A DNA stretch of 64,000 nucleotides. It comes from Sclerurus mexicanus (lineage: Eukaryota > Chordata > Aves > Passeriformes > Furnariidae). Shown here one piece after another: positions 25,101 to 35,650 of the stretch; the stretch's first letter is position 1, and every line of letters begins with the position of its first letter. A model generated the notes under the pieces. It was not told the DNA's origin. It searched no databases and was given only the letters and a program-made list of their open reading frames with translations. The position numbers and the translations under genes were made by a program. The DNA lies in contig VWZF01001851.1 in the NCBI GenBank assembly GCA_013396755.1, positions 62,001 through 126,000 of the forward strand. Direction: 5' to 3'.

Positions 25101-27523
25101 CTTGGAAAGCTGGAGACAGAGAGGATGTGTCAAGGGATAGTCTGTTAAATAAAGCTATGGTATGAAGGACATTCCCTTTAATACAAATATTTCACCTCTT
25201 GATATTTACTGTGCAGGTTCTGTCTGTGAAATCCTTCCCTTTGTGCATGGACTCTTTTAGCTGTTCCCATTTTCATTTTTCTGTGTGCTCCTATTAAAAT
25301 TCACATCACACCATAGTTCAGTTCTATTGAAAAAAAAACAAACCAGTATATTCTTTCTCTGATACATTCCTGTGCATAGTTTTGGTAGCACTTATCTCAC
25401 CTCCACTGATATTTTTAAAGTTTCATACCAAGCCTTCACACTGTTCTCCTTTTGTGTAATCTTTATAGTAATAGGGCTAATTCAATAATATTCACACTGC
25501 CAAGTGAAGAAGCCCGTAATGTAAAACTCAATTACCTTTTCTATGCCTTTTCTCAGTTGCTCTTTTGCTGTGCTTAGTCTTTTATCTTTTTCACTGTAAA
25601 CAGGTAGCTTATTTAAATTTAATAGACACCACTGCTTCCTTGTTTCCTTTTCTTCCTTTGAACCTTCTAGACCCTCTCAATGAGATGTTCATTCACCTTT
25701 GTGTAATACCATAGTAATAGTAATACAGGAAAAAAATATAATGATTGCATGCAAGCTACAGTAAAGGCCTAATGAACATTTTGTTTGTGAAGAATGTAAT
25801 TTGGATTCCTAACTGCACTTTGGTAAATTATACAAATTAAATATTCATTACTTTGTACTTCATTAGTTCACATTTGGAACACTTTTTCTTCATTATAGTA
25901 GCCTGGGGTAAAGGTTTTTTTAATATGGTTTATTCTGTTATTTTCCAGAAAATCTGTAGTTAAAATGTTAGAGGAAAGTTGTATTTATTCCACAACAGCC
26001 CAGAACATTAATATATTCCAGAGACTATTTTCTCCCACAAGGATGTTATGTAGGTCCGGAAATTGTTTAGAGTTCTTATTTCAATAACCAAAGTAACTAA
26101 ATATTTAAACTAATTTTTGCTGTAAGTTTGCTATCCCCACTCAGCAAGAATTACAGTTTCATTAGCATGAGCAATACCTGATGAATGGTGAACCACTAAG
26201 CATGTGTTCTGCACTGTTGTCTTGCATTGTTCACAGTCAATGCCGCCTATGGCCCTTCAAGTGGGTTTATTTGGTGCAGGAGGCAGAGGCTGCTTGCCAG
26301 CCTTGAGAAAATGGAAGGAGTTACAAGGAGGATGACAGCTGGGGGTCCAGTAGCCCTGGTTCTTGCTGAGGGAAGGTGGTCATGGGATTGTGTCTGCCCC
26401 ACATGACCCTGGCCAGCTCAAAAAAGTTCTTGCTGCTATTTGAAACAGTGGAAGGATGTTAGCTAAATGAAATCTTTAAAAGGTTTAGTGCCTCTGATTT
26501 GCTTTCCTTACATGTTTCTTCATCCTCAGACATGGTCATGGTATCTCTGTCTCCAGAAAGTTTCCTCACAAACTGTACAACACTTTAAAGCAGAAAAGCA
26601 TTTTTTATTTTGATTGTTTATGGGCAGTTAGTCATGTCAAACCTCGTTGCTCGGATTTGAAACTAGGGAAGCTGGCAATTTCAGCTGAATTTCAGATGCA
26701 CTGGAGGGAGGGGATTCATTATAACAAAATCTTAAAAGAGCTTAGGTTTAGTTTGTTGGTTTTCAGTGAGCACGCAGTGGTTAACATGTAAAGGAGAGAT
26801 CCCTAACCCAGTGATTAGTAACTACAGAAAGAGAAGTAAATTGCTCTGTAGCTCAGCTTCCGTATTGCTCCTTGCCAGAATAGTCTTTTCATTCTCTTTA
26901 CAAGTAGCCTTCAGGAATAAGATGTGCTTGTGTGGGTGATGGGATGAGGTGAGTGTGTTGACCTATCCATACTCAGTTGGTAAGGCTCTGGAGTGCTGAG
27001 CTGCACATGAGTGCTTAAGACCCAATGTAGGCTCAAGTGCTGGTGGTGGTTTGGGGAGAACTTCATGAATACAGAGTTGAAAACCATGGTCCATGTGATG
27101 TCACTGAGGTTACACAGGGAACCCAAGGAAGAACTATAAAGAATTAGTGTCTTAAGATTACTTGTCTTCTCCATCATTAACATTTTTTTGTCTGCTCTTC
27201 TGCCAAAACACTATGTTGAAATAAAGTGTGATGTTTTTAATCGCTGCTATAGGATGCAGGAATATACCTGTGTTTAAATGACATTGTGACTGCTTTAGAT
27301 CCTCATCCTTCTCCAGCCAGCGGTTACTGTGCACATTTTGGCAAACCAGCTATTCTTGTTGTGCCTCTGGCAGTGCAAGTGGAAAACTGGGAAGAGAATA
27401 GGACACTGCTCAAAAGAAACAGGTGCATCTGTATTGGGTTAATAAATCAGAAAGAGGCAAACATTAAATCTGAATAGTGTCCAGCTCTCCATGTGCCTGC
27501 ATTTTGCTGCATACTAATTTTAT

Positions 27524-27618
27524 CTTTCTTTTTTTGTGTTTTTTTTTTGTTTGGTTGGTTGGTTGGTTGTTTTTTTTGGGGTTTTGGTTTGGTTTCTTTT
27601 TTTTTTGGGGGGGGGAGG
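27524..27618. repeat. T/G-rich simple tract with (GGTT)n core and G run
   Basis: About 95 bases built from T runs, a (GGTT) core at roughly 27551-27569 and nine consecutive G at 27607-27615 followed by AGG. On the minus strand this is an A/C-rich tract like the one at 5.5 kb. The longest apparent frame across it (64 codons, minus) is a low-complexity Lys/Asn/Pro translation, not a gene. Confidence 0.9.
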
Positions 27619-29839
27619 ACTGACAGTTTGAGTTTTTTGTGAGAATTACATCAAACACATATCAAGTTCTACCTCAGAGACTTGATGAAAATCAAATCAT
27701 GTGTGGATCTGCCTGCTGAGAGCAGGCATCTTTCAGACTATGTTTAGAGCTTCTAGGGGATGCAATGGAGAGGTACAAATTAAGGTAAGATGTCTTGTTA
27801 CCAGTCACTGTTTCTTAGACAGGTAGTTGTATTAAGAGCAATATATAAGCACCGCTTGAAACGTTTAAGGCAATAGCCAGGAATGGATCAGAAGAGCTGT
27901 ATGCTTGTGTTTTGCATGTTTTACTCAGCAGCTATATGGTCCACCAGATAGTTATTTCCAGTTTAGCTGGACAGATTGCTTTGTTATGAACCAGCCCATA
28001 AGAATCATGTAGTCCACGGCTTCTTTAGCTTCTTGCAAAAGGCTCCTTTTAAAAGTTGTGTTGCTGCATTGTTGGCATCCTTTTACGTTGTGCACCCACA
28101 TGAAGACCTGAAGTCTGGTAAGAGCTCCCTCACTAGTCAGAGGATTCAGTTCCTTATTCCCTGTGTCCTGTGCTTTAATGGACTGTAGCACTGGTCTGTT
28201 CCTGGTTGCCTTTTCCTAGACCTTTCACCCTTGGAACCACTACCTATTGTCTCATTCACTGAAAAACTTCAGTGTAATTCTCTCCAAAGTATGTCCGTAT
28301 TAGTCCCCAGTTAAGTGTTGTCTATCAGTTTGCATTTGCACACATCTGTGTATGCTTATTGGGGTGAGAACTCTGGCACACATTATCCTCTGATCTGTGT
28401 CCAAGTTTACCTCTCAACAGACCTCCATAGTTTGTTCTAATTCAGAGGCTGTAGATAAATTTCCAGGCATGCAGTGCAGTAACTAAGGGATTTTGATCCC
28501 TTCGGTGGAGTCAACAAGGCTGACCATATGCACATTCTCTGAAATTACAGTTTTTTACTTCAGTAAGACACAACAAGAGTAACATAGGCACAGGCCCACA
28601 TCTACACACAGAAATTGCCCAGGCTTCTAAGACATGCATCGTAACTGAGCTACTCTTCCAGTCACTGAAGAGCACTGCTTCTCTTTTGCCTCAGCCACCC
28701 CTTCCACCCAAGATCTATCATATAATGAGCCCTGAGGAGTCTTGGCCATGTTCTCTTGAGGGTCTCTGGGGACAACTTTCACCTGAAGTGAGAAGATGTC
28801 TCACTTTACCTTCACTCATGCCACAGGACTCATCAACGTCATGGTATGTTGAACATAGACAGATTTTCCCAACAAAGCAGTGACTAGTTGTGAACTTTGT
28901 CTGAATAAAAGTGACAAAACACCACTTATGAAGATGGCTTCACTAATGGAAGTAAGAGGATTGTATGTTTAATGCAAGAAACACATAGAAACTATACTTT
29001 TCAACACAGTGTGAAAACTAACACTATGTGTTAACCCAATGTGTAAAGAAGAATATCTGATGACACAAACATTAACATACAAAATTAATATCTTCTGCAA
29101 GGCACTCACACAGCTTGAGGCAAAACTCGGGATGGTTAATGAAGCCCCTTGTGTGTATTATCCAACAAGAAGATCTGTGTTCATCAAATATTTTTATTAT
29201 TAGTTGAGATTGCCTACACTCTAGAATGCAGCTGTAATTGAGAGCTCAAATTGTGATTCCTATTGCATTCTCTCCAAATAGAACAAAATCCTAGGCAATC
29301 TAATATTGCAGTTTTATCTAATCTCAACCAGGCAGAGCAATATGAATTCTGTGCTTATTTCACTATGCTTTTAACATATTTGAAAATGGTGCAGCCTAGG
29401 ACAGCCTTTATACTTCATCATGAGGCTTCAGGGGAGATGGGAATAATGACATGGTCACCAGAAGCTGGAAGAGCTTCATTGTATTTGTTCTTAAGCATCC
29501 TTACACTGCTAATCATCGAGTAAATAAACAAATATCATCAATAATGCAGAGCCATTTCAGCAACAGTGTAAAAAGAATGAGATGGTTTATAGCCATCTCA
29601 TTGGTGATACCTCATTTTACTGAAACAGAACAGAGCTTCCTGGCTCCCTGGATATAACTTTTCCTTGAAGAATGTTAATGGTTTCTTGTTCTGTTTCAGG
29701 TAGTCTTCAGACCCCAGTAACAATCAGCTTTATTACTCTGTGGTAAATGGGAAGGAGATAGGAGAGAAGAAATTAACCTACCCCTTTGCCCAGGGCAAAT
29801 GTTATGCATGAAAGTCAGAGCTGGAGGAGGAGAAAGATA

Positions 29840-29864
29840 TTTTTTTAAAAAAAAGAAAAAAAAA
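29840..29864. repeat. T/A homopolymer tract
   Basis: A T run passing directly into A runs split by one G. Low-complexity sequence able to pair with itself weakly; no element is attached. Confidence 0.85.
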
Positions 29865-32086
29865 GGCAGCACATGATTAAATCATCTAAAAATGACCTGT
29901 AATATTTGATGTTGGGTGGTACAGGAAGATAAAAAGTGGAGACAGAGGAGTAGAGCCCAAAAATTATTTAGGATTGGCAGCAGGCTGAATATTGGCCCCG
30001 AGGCTACATTCCCACCTGATGCTGACACGTCCTACCTCCCCAGAAGCAACCAACTTGTGGCTGAGTCTTACTGGCATTCAGGGAATATAAAACAATGTGT
30101 AGGGACTTGTCCAACTTGGCAATAGGCATGCAAAAGACAGGGTGCCGCTTAACCCTGACTTTCTCTGAGGTGTAGGTGCTTCAGAGCAGACATCAAGGAA
30201 ATGCCTCTGGGCTCTGCTGAGCCTTGCCTTTGAACATGCTCCTGTGTCAGCCTTATCTTACAAAACCCAGGTGAAGGAAGAGGTCACATTTCCTTATGCA
30301 GTAGCTCAGCTCTTGGACCCATTCAGAAGAAAACTCTGAGAACAGATTGCAATTTCTCTGCCGTCCAAATTTTCCTACCTCCCGAGCCACGTGCTAATCA
30401 CCTGCACTGTCACACCAAAAGAACAGCCCCAAAGGCAACAGTGGCATTTCATCCTATTGACATTAGCAGCAAAGGTGTGAGAGGTTCAGTATGTACAAAT
30501 TGCATGAATCATTTATAAAGGAAAAGTTTAAGGAACTCAATACAGGTTTGCTGCTGTCTGCTTGTATAATATACGTCTCTAACATATGCAAAATGGAAAT
30601 GCAGATACCAGCCTGCAAAGTTGTAAATACTGTACTGCAATTGCTATATCTTTCTGTATTCATAGTTCTCATGAAAATATTTCAGTGCTTTAAGGTTAAA
30701 TTTTACTTTGTTTCCTAATCCTACAACAAGTACTCAAAATATTAACACTTCAGTTGTATTATTAAAGACACAGAACAAGCAAAACATAGTACTTATTTTT
30801 CTACTTTCGCAAGCCCTTCTGACTAGGAGTCTTGTAAAGCAATGATGAATGCTCCCATTTTTTTTAATTTCTCTTCATTCCTGTAAAAAAATCCTCAAAG
30901 GCATAAATTAGATGAGTTCAGGGACACATTTGTAATATCTCATATTTTCCTGGAAACAATAGGAAATCAGAGAAGTCCCTCAAGCAGAGTGCATTAGAGG
31001 TGACAGAACAGAGATCTTGCAGAGATCTCATCAAACACAGACAATATTCAGCATTAATTCAGTGTCCATTTTGATTCGTTGCAGTCAGGCAGGAAATGAG
31101 GCTTGAGTGACAACTTTATTTAGTAAGTCATAGGCTGCTGAAAATTTTATGAAACAATGCAACATACATGCAAAACAGTGGGGCTTTTCATTAGCAGTGC
31201 TTGATAAGATAGAGCGAAAATGTGAGTAATTTTCATTAGCTATTTGTCAATAAAAGGCATGGAAAATAAATTAGATTAAAACCTTGCTTTGCATAATTCT
31301 GCCTTTGTGTTTGCAGAAGACCCCTTATCACAATACCTTTTAATAATTTGGAACATCTATTGCAGCATTTTTTAATCTCATTATGCTAGGAATACTAATT
31401 GTTCTCTTCATTTTGCCTTCAGCCAAAACTCCCATCTGTGATGTGGAGCATTATCTTTTCTGGTATTCTTACATCAGAGATGCCTATGAAACATCTGGCA
31501 GTTCCATAGCTGTGGACACTATTTTAACCAAAGGTGCATTTTCACATACAGACTCTCAATTGCTTTCAGAAGAGCTGGCATCTGTGCAATGACTTGTGTC
31601 CCATGACAAGGCATTCATATTGTACCTTATGCTGAATTAAAACCAGCAGAGAGAGTCAGAGATAAAAAAGGTGAGCAGAGTGCACAGCCCCAGGGTGCTA
31701 TAATGAATATGATGCTCATGGAAGATGTCATTACTGCTGACATTTGAGACTGAAAATAGGAAAAGTTATAATAAACCTCTTTCATAATAATAGTAATAAC
31801 AATCCTTTAGAATAATTTTTAAATTAACCTTATTAGTAAACTCATTTAGGTTTAGTTCTTTCCCTGATTCCTAACAGATGAATTCTTTAGAGGACTGATT
31901 CGAGCTACGTGTTTCCTCCTTTTCTGACAGCTTTCCATGAACTCTACATGGAAATCAATTTACCTCCTCATTCTTCATACAGGTGGCAGCTTCTACATAG
32001 AAATATTCCTTTAAACAGAAGCCAATTAAAAGGCTTGCAAATGTTTTCAGAAAAGAAAGCTGCATTTTCCAAAGCTCTGAACACAG

Positions 32087-32114
32087 AAAAAAAAAACAAA
32101 AACAAAAACAAACA
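32087..32114 (+). repeat. A-rich tract with (AAAAAC)n units
   Basis: An A run followed by repeated AAAAAC units. Simple repeat lying inside a chance open frame on each strand. Confidence 0.85.
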
Positions 32115-32664
32115 GTATTCTTTTTCCAATTTAAAAGCAAAACTATCCTGTTGCAAGGTACTTCTAAGTGACATGGGGCTAAAGGAAGACACTATAGTTA
32201 AATATAGAAGAAGAATAATTTCCTTTGGTTTTCTGTAGTAGAACACAAATATCTGTGAGTAATGCCACAATGCTACCAGTGGGCAGGGCACTTAATAAAA
32301 CTGGAACAACTGTCACATATAGGTTATAAGGTCATTTCTCACACATAAGATAAACTGGAAATCCATCTGATGGATGGAATCTGAGAAAGTGTTATGAAGT
32401 TTACTGCAAAATAAAAAATGAGTTTCACATGTTATTTTATTTTTCAAGGACATTTTGCTAAACATATGCATACACTATCACACCTTACCCAGAAAAAAAA
32501 GAAAGAAACTGGTATCACAGGGGTTTTAAAGATGGAGTGCTCTTTAATCGCATGGTATATTACTTTTGATTATATAAACACAATAAAAATGTACAATTAT
32601 GCAATGATTCAGCTCATGGTGTATTTAATTTCTTTCTCCTGATTCAAAATACTGTAGGTGAATT

Positions 32665-32735
32665 TTACTGTTGCCTCATGGAAGATAAAACTGAAGCACA
32701 GAGTTCAAGGTCGAAGGCCGTAATGACTTAACTTT
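32665..32735 (+). repeat. possible decayed MIR-type SINE remnant
   Basis: The words GAAGATAAAACTGAAGCACA at 32681-32700, then GAG and TTCAAGGTC, resemble the conserved MIR core (gatgaggaaactgaggcacagag ... aaggtca, split here by decay). A TGACTTAACTT word follows. MIR copies exist in bird genomes as old remnants. The match is short and could be chance. Confidence 0.25.
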
Positions 32736-34380
32736 GTTTCCCTAAATGAAGCATCCAAATCCAAGCCCAGTGAAGTGAGTGGATAGCTGGACTTCAAGTA
32801 TAATGTTCTCCTGCACCTCACCATGTGGCTGCCACCCTTTATGCCTTTTGAGCTCAGTAGAGGCTGCAGATGTTCAGCATCTCTGAAAACTAAAATTTCC
32901 TGATTCACATTTTAAGCAACCAAATTAAAGCTTCTTCTTTTAAATTAGACTCTTAAAACTTACTGAGGGGCTGTCTGAACAAGTTGGGAGCAACAAGCCC
33001 ACTACTTTAACTGCTGATCAAGGGCATGCAAAACAGCCTCTGTGCCAAGGTCCCTTGGTACTGGTTTTCCCAGGGGCTGCCCTGATTTCCAGTGACCTAC
33101 ATCATAATGGCACTGCCTTGCTGGCATTTGCCACAATTCAGCTGAACAAATATAGTCAATTTTTCATTAAATACTTTGGCTTCCTCTTTACACTTGACTA
33201 CCATGCTCTATTCATGATAAAGGCAAATATAGCCTGGGGCCTGGCTGTCTGGGATTCCACCTTTCACCTCATGATCGTCTGTGGCAACTGGGGTGATGCT
33301 GAGTGCCAGCACGAGCAATCCTCATACTTCAGTGGATCCTCTGCAGAAAGAAGCCTCCACACATTTGGAGGCAACCTAAATTCAGGTGCCTTTCCAGCAA
33401 GTGGGATGTGGGATGCTTCCTTTCTCTGAGATGGAGAAGGGAGTTGGCAGGGATCTCTATTCCAATCATCTTTCCAGCTTTTGCCTTTGAAAGGAGAGAG
33501 ATCTTTGTGCATTTTAATAAATTACACCAAAGTCAATAGGACACATTCAGTGAATCTAAAAATAAATAAAGATTACTTTTTAGAAGGCTACCAGAATTCC
33601 AGCCATGCATACATCTGTCCATGAATAGTATTTGGCATGAAGTTATGTAGCACTGATTTGAATCTTCTCAGAGGTGAGAGAAGGAAACCACCTCAACACA
33701 TGGCACTTGTGCAGCCTGGAATAACCAGGCTGCCTCTGATACACATCTGCTGGTGTCCCCTCCCTGTGCTCCTGACAGAGGGTCACTGTGAACCCTGCTG
33801 CTGTATCACACCTTACTGTAACATATCAACCTGACTACACTGTGCAGAATTCAATAAAACGAAAGGTCTGATGGGCCCACCAGAGAGCCTCAAAAGGGTA
33901 AATGACAGAGGGAGGAAGGAGCCCTTGGCTCCATTGCCAGCAAACTCTGTTTATACAGTTGGAAATGGAAAACAGAAGTCCACAGGAAAGCGAACTTCCC
34001 AAGCATATCTTTAGGACTGAAAGCAATAGAAAGAGAGAGAGGTAAAAGAGGGTTCAAGCAGGAAAAGAAAGAGACCCATCTCTGCAATTCTCTTGGCCCC
34101 ACAACTTGCTACAGCTGCTCTGTACTCCACACCACTGATACCTGTACAACACTGCAGCAGAAATGAAAGCATGAGTAATAAGGACTTTTTCAGCACTATA
34201 CCATTTCGGACACCCACATAAAATGCACATTGTGAATGACTGCCAGGATCAGTGAAGAGATCTTGCCGTGGTCTCCACAACCAACACGGCAGAACAGGAA
34301 CTTTCTGCACCCTTGGGAGCTCCTGTTTTGATTAAACATCTGAGCAATTTCCCAAAAGACTATTACGCTCAATCAATATG
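32736..34380. other. non-coding segment, no gene recognised
   Basis: A 124-codon plus frame at 33055-33429 is one of the longest in the window. It overlaps an 82-codon antisense frame, shows no recognisable domain and has no supporting splice or start context. I do not call it a gene. A small perfect hairpin at 33711-33733 is listed separately. Confidence 0.6.
33711..33733. repeat. perfect 9-bp stem, 5-base loop hairpin
   Basis: GCAGCCTGG at 33711-33719, loop AATAA, then CCAGGCTGC at 33725-33733. The G+C-rich stem stands out in AT-rich surroundings. It is too short for a microRNA precursor and no T run follows it. Confidence 0.85.
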
Positions 34381-35120
34381 ATATTGCTTTAACTAATGAA
34401 AATCTTTTAACATTCAACATCCTTTGAATCCTAGATTAGAGAGGGTAGGTTAGTTCAGATACTGAACTACATTTTAAATTACATAATTATCTAGTAACAT
34501 CACCGTATATTTTAGAATACCTATTTTCAGTGTAAAACCCTAATATTCTTGAAATTCTATTTTAAAAGCTCTAAAAACTGATTATTTTAGTATTTTGAAA
34601 TATTTTAAAATCTTAAGCTTTCAGGCTTGCTAATGTCATTTGAAGTCAATTGCATATTCTTTGACATAGGATAATAAATGAATACACCATGTAATTATTA
34701 CTGACACCTAAAAATCTTGAAGTTAAAGAAGTCATAGCATAACCAATTACATGACTGCATTTATTGCTGGATTGTGGATATTTCATTGTCAGTAAAACAT
34801 TTTTCTTAAAATCATCTGAAACATTTATATTTCATGTATATTTCATTATATAAAACACATTTCTAAATAAAATTTTATAAAGGCAAATTAATTAATAAAT
34901 TATCCAGTCTTGACTTCCCTTTTTAGATTACAAAAAAAGCTTACCTGGACTTTTGTTACAGTACTAACTATTCACATATTTAATATTTATATTTTCTTTT
35001 CTTTGTGTGACAATTAAAATGTTGTAACTTACTGGAACGTGTTAGATATTATACTGCCAAATATTTTCACAAGTCTCATGTAAAACTCTAATAGGTAAAA
35101 TTCTTCTTATATTGTAGTTT
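34381..35120. other. AT-rich block
   Basis: About 740 bases visibly richer in A+T than the flanks, with many TAAT/ATTA and TTTAAA words and almost no open frames on either strand. No tandem repeat or mobile element is recognised. It may simply be compositional drift, or a matrix-attachment or conserved non-coding element; nothing in the sequence decides this. Confidence 0.4.
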
Positions 35121-35407
35121 ATCACAGTTACAAATGTATTTTAGTCCAAGTCCCCCACAACTAGTTTTAAATTTGAAGTTATTATGTCATTGGTTGAGCC
35201 ACTATTTTTCTACCAATGTGTGGGACTTTTTTGGATTAAAAGATTACAAGGTCTGAGGGATTAGGTTTGGGTTTGGATTTTTTTTGTTTTGGAGGAGGTG
35301 TTCTTAAAAAAAAGAAAACAGAGAGAAGACAACGAAGATGAGCCCTGTTTTTGCAGATACATTGGGTATGGGCATAGGAAGGCCATTTCCCATCACAGTG
35401 TTTATAT
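35121..35407. other. non-coding segment before CR1
   Basis: Short non-coding stretch with T and A runs near 35279-35316 and no recognisable feature, lying directly beside the 3' end of the neighbouring CR1 fragment. Confidence 0.6.
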
Positions 35408-35650
35408 CACAGAATCACTGAATGGATAAGGTTGGAACGGCTCACAGCGGATCATCATCATCATCAAGCAGGACCATTGTAGAGCACATTGCACAGGACT
35501 GTGTCCAGACAGTTCTTGAATACCTCTGGTGACGGAGACTCCACAACCTCTCTCGGCAATCTGTTCCAGTGCTCCGTCACCTGCACAGTAAAGAAGTTCT
35601 TCCTCATATTCAGGTGAAACTACCCATGCATCAGTTTCTACCTGTTGCCT
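35408..35650 (-). mobile_element. CR1 LINE fragment, 3'-terminal piece, minus strand
   Basis: Read on the minus strand this begins with GGCAACAGGTAGAAACTGAT. It continues through GAGGAAGAACTTCTTTACTG, then GAGAGAGGTTGTGGAGTCTC, and ends CCATTCAGTGATTCTGTG. These are in the order and spacing of the avian CR1 3' region, including the terminal octamer-type end. It is 5'-truncated to about 240 bases and lacks the reverse transcriptase. It looks less diverged from the usual CR1 than the other two copies. A (ATC)5 run at 35451-35465 lies where CR1 often carries GATCATC words and seems to be a local expansion. Sense strand is minus. Confidence 0.93.

Larger units (their letters stand above)
20816..27523. 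other. non-coding segment, no gene recognised
   Basis: Mostly AT-rich, with G+C-richer patches at about 22.1-22.4, 22.9-23.9 and 24.1-24.5 kb. Frames up to 117 codons occur on both strands and overlap; no family is recognised. The 25.7-26.1 kb part is AT-rich and free of simple repeats. The candidate splice-bounded segment at 22105-22156 and a tandem duplication near 21.4 kb are listed separately. Confidence 0.6.
27619..32664. other. non-coding segment, no gene recognised
   Basis: No coding gene or repeat family is recognised. It contains short A-rich tracts at 29840-29864 (preceded by a T run) and 32087-32114 (AAAAAC units). Frames reach 109 codons at 31909-32238, with antisense frames of similar length across the same A-rich tract. 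They are best explained as chance. Confidence 0.65.

Noticed and set aside
33055..33429. 124-codon plus-strand open frame
   Set aside because: It starts at a non-ATG codon and is overlapped by an antisense frame. It has hydrophobic-looking stretches but no family resemblance.
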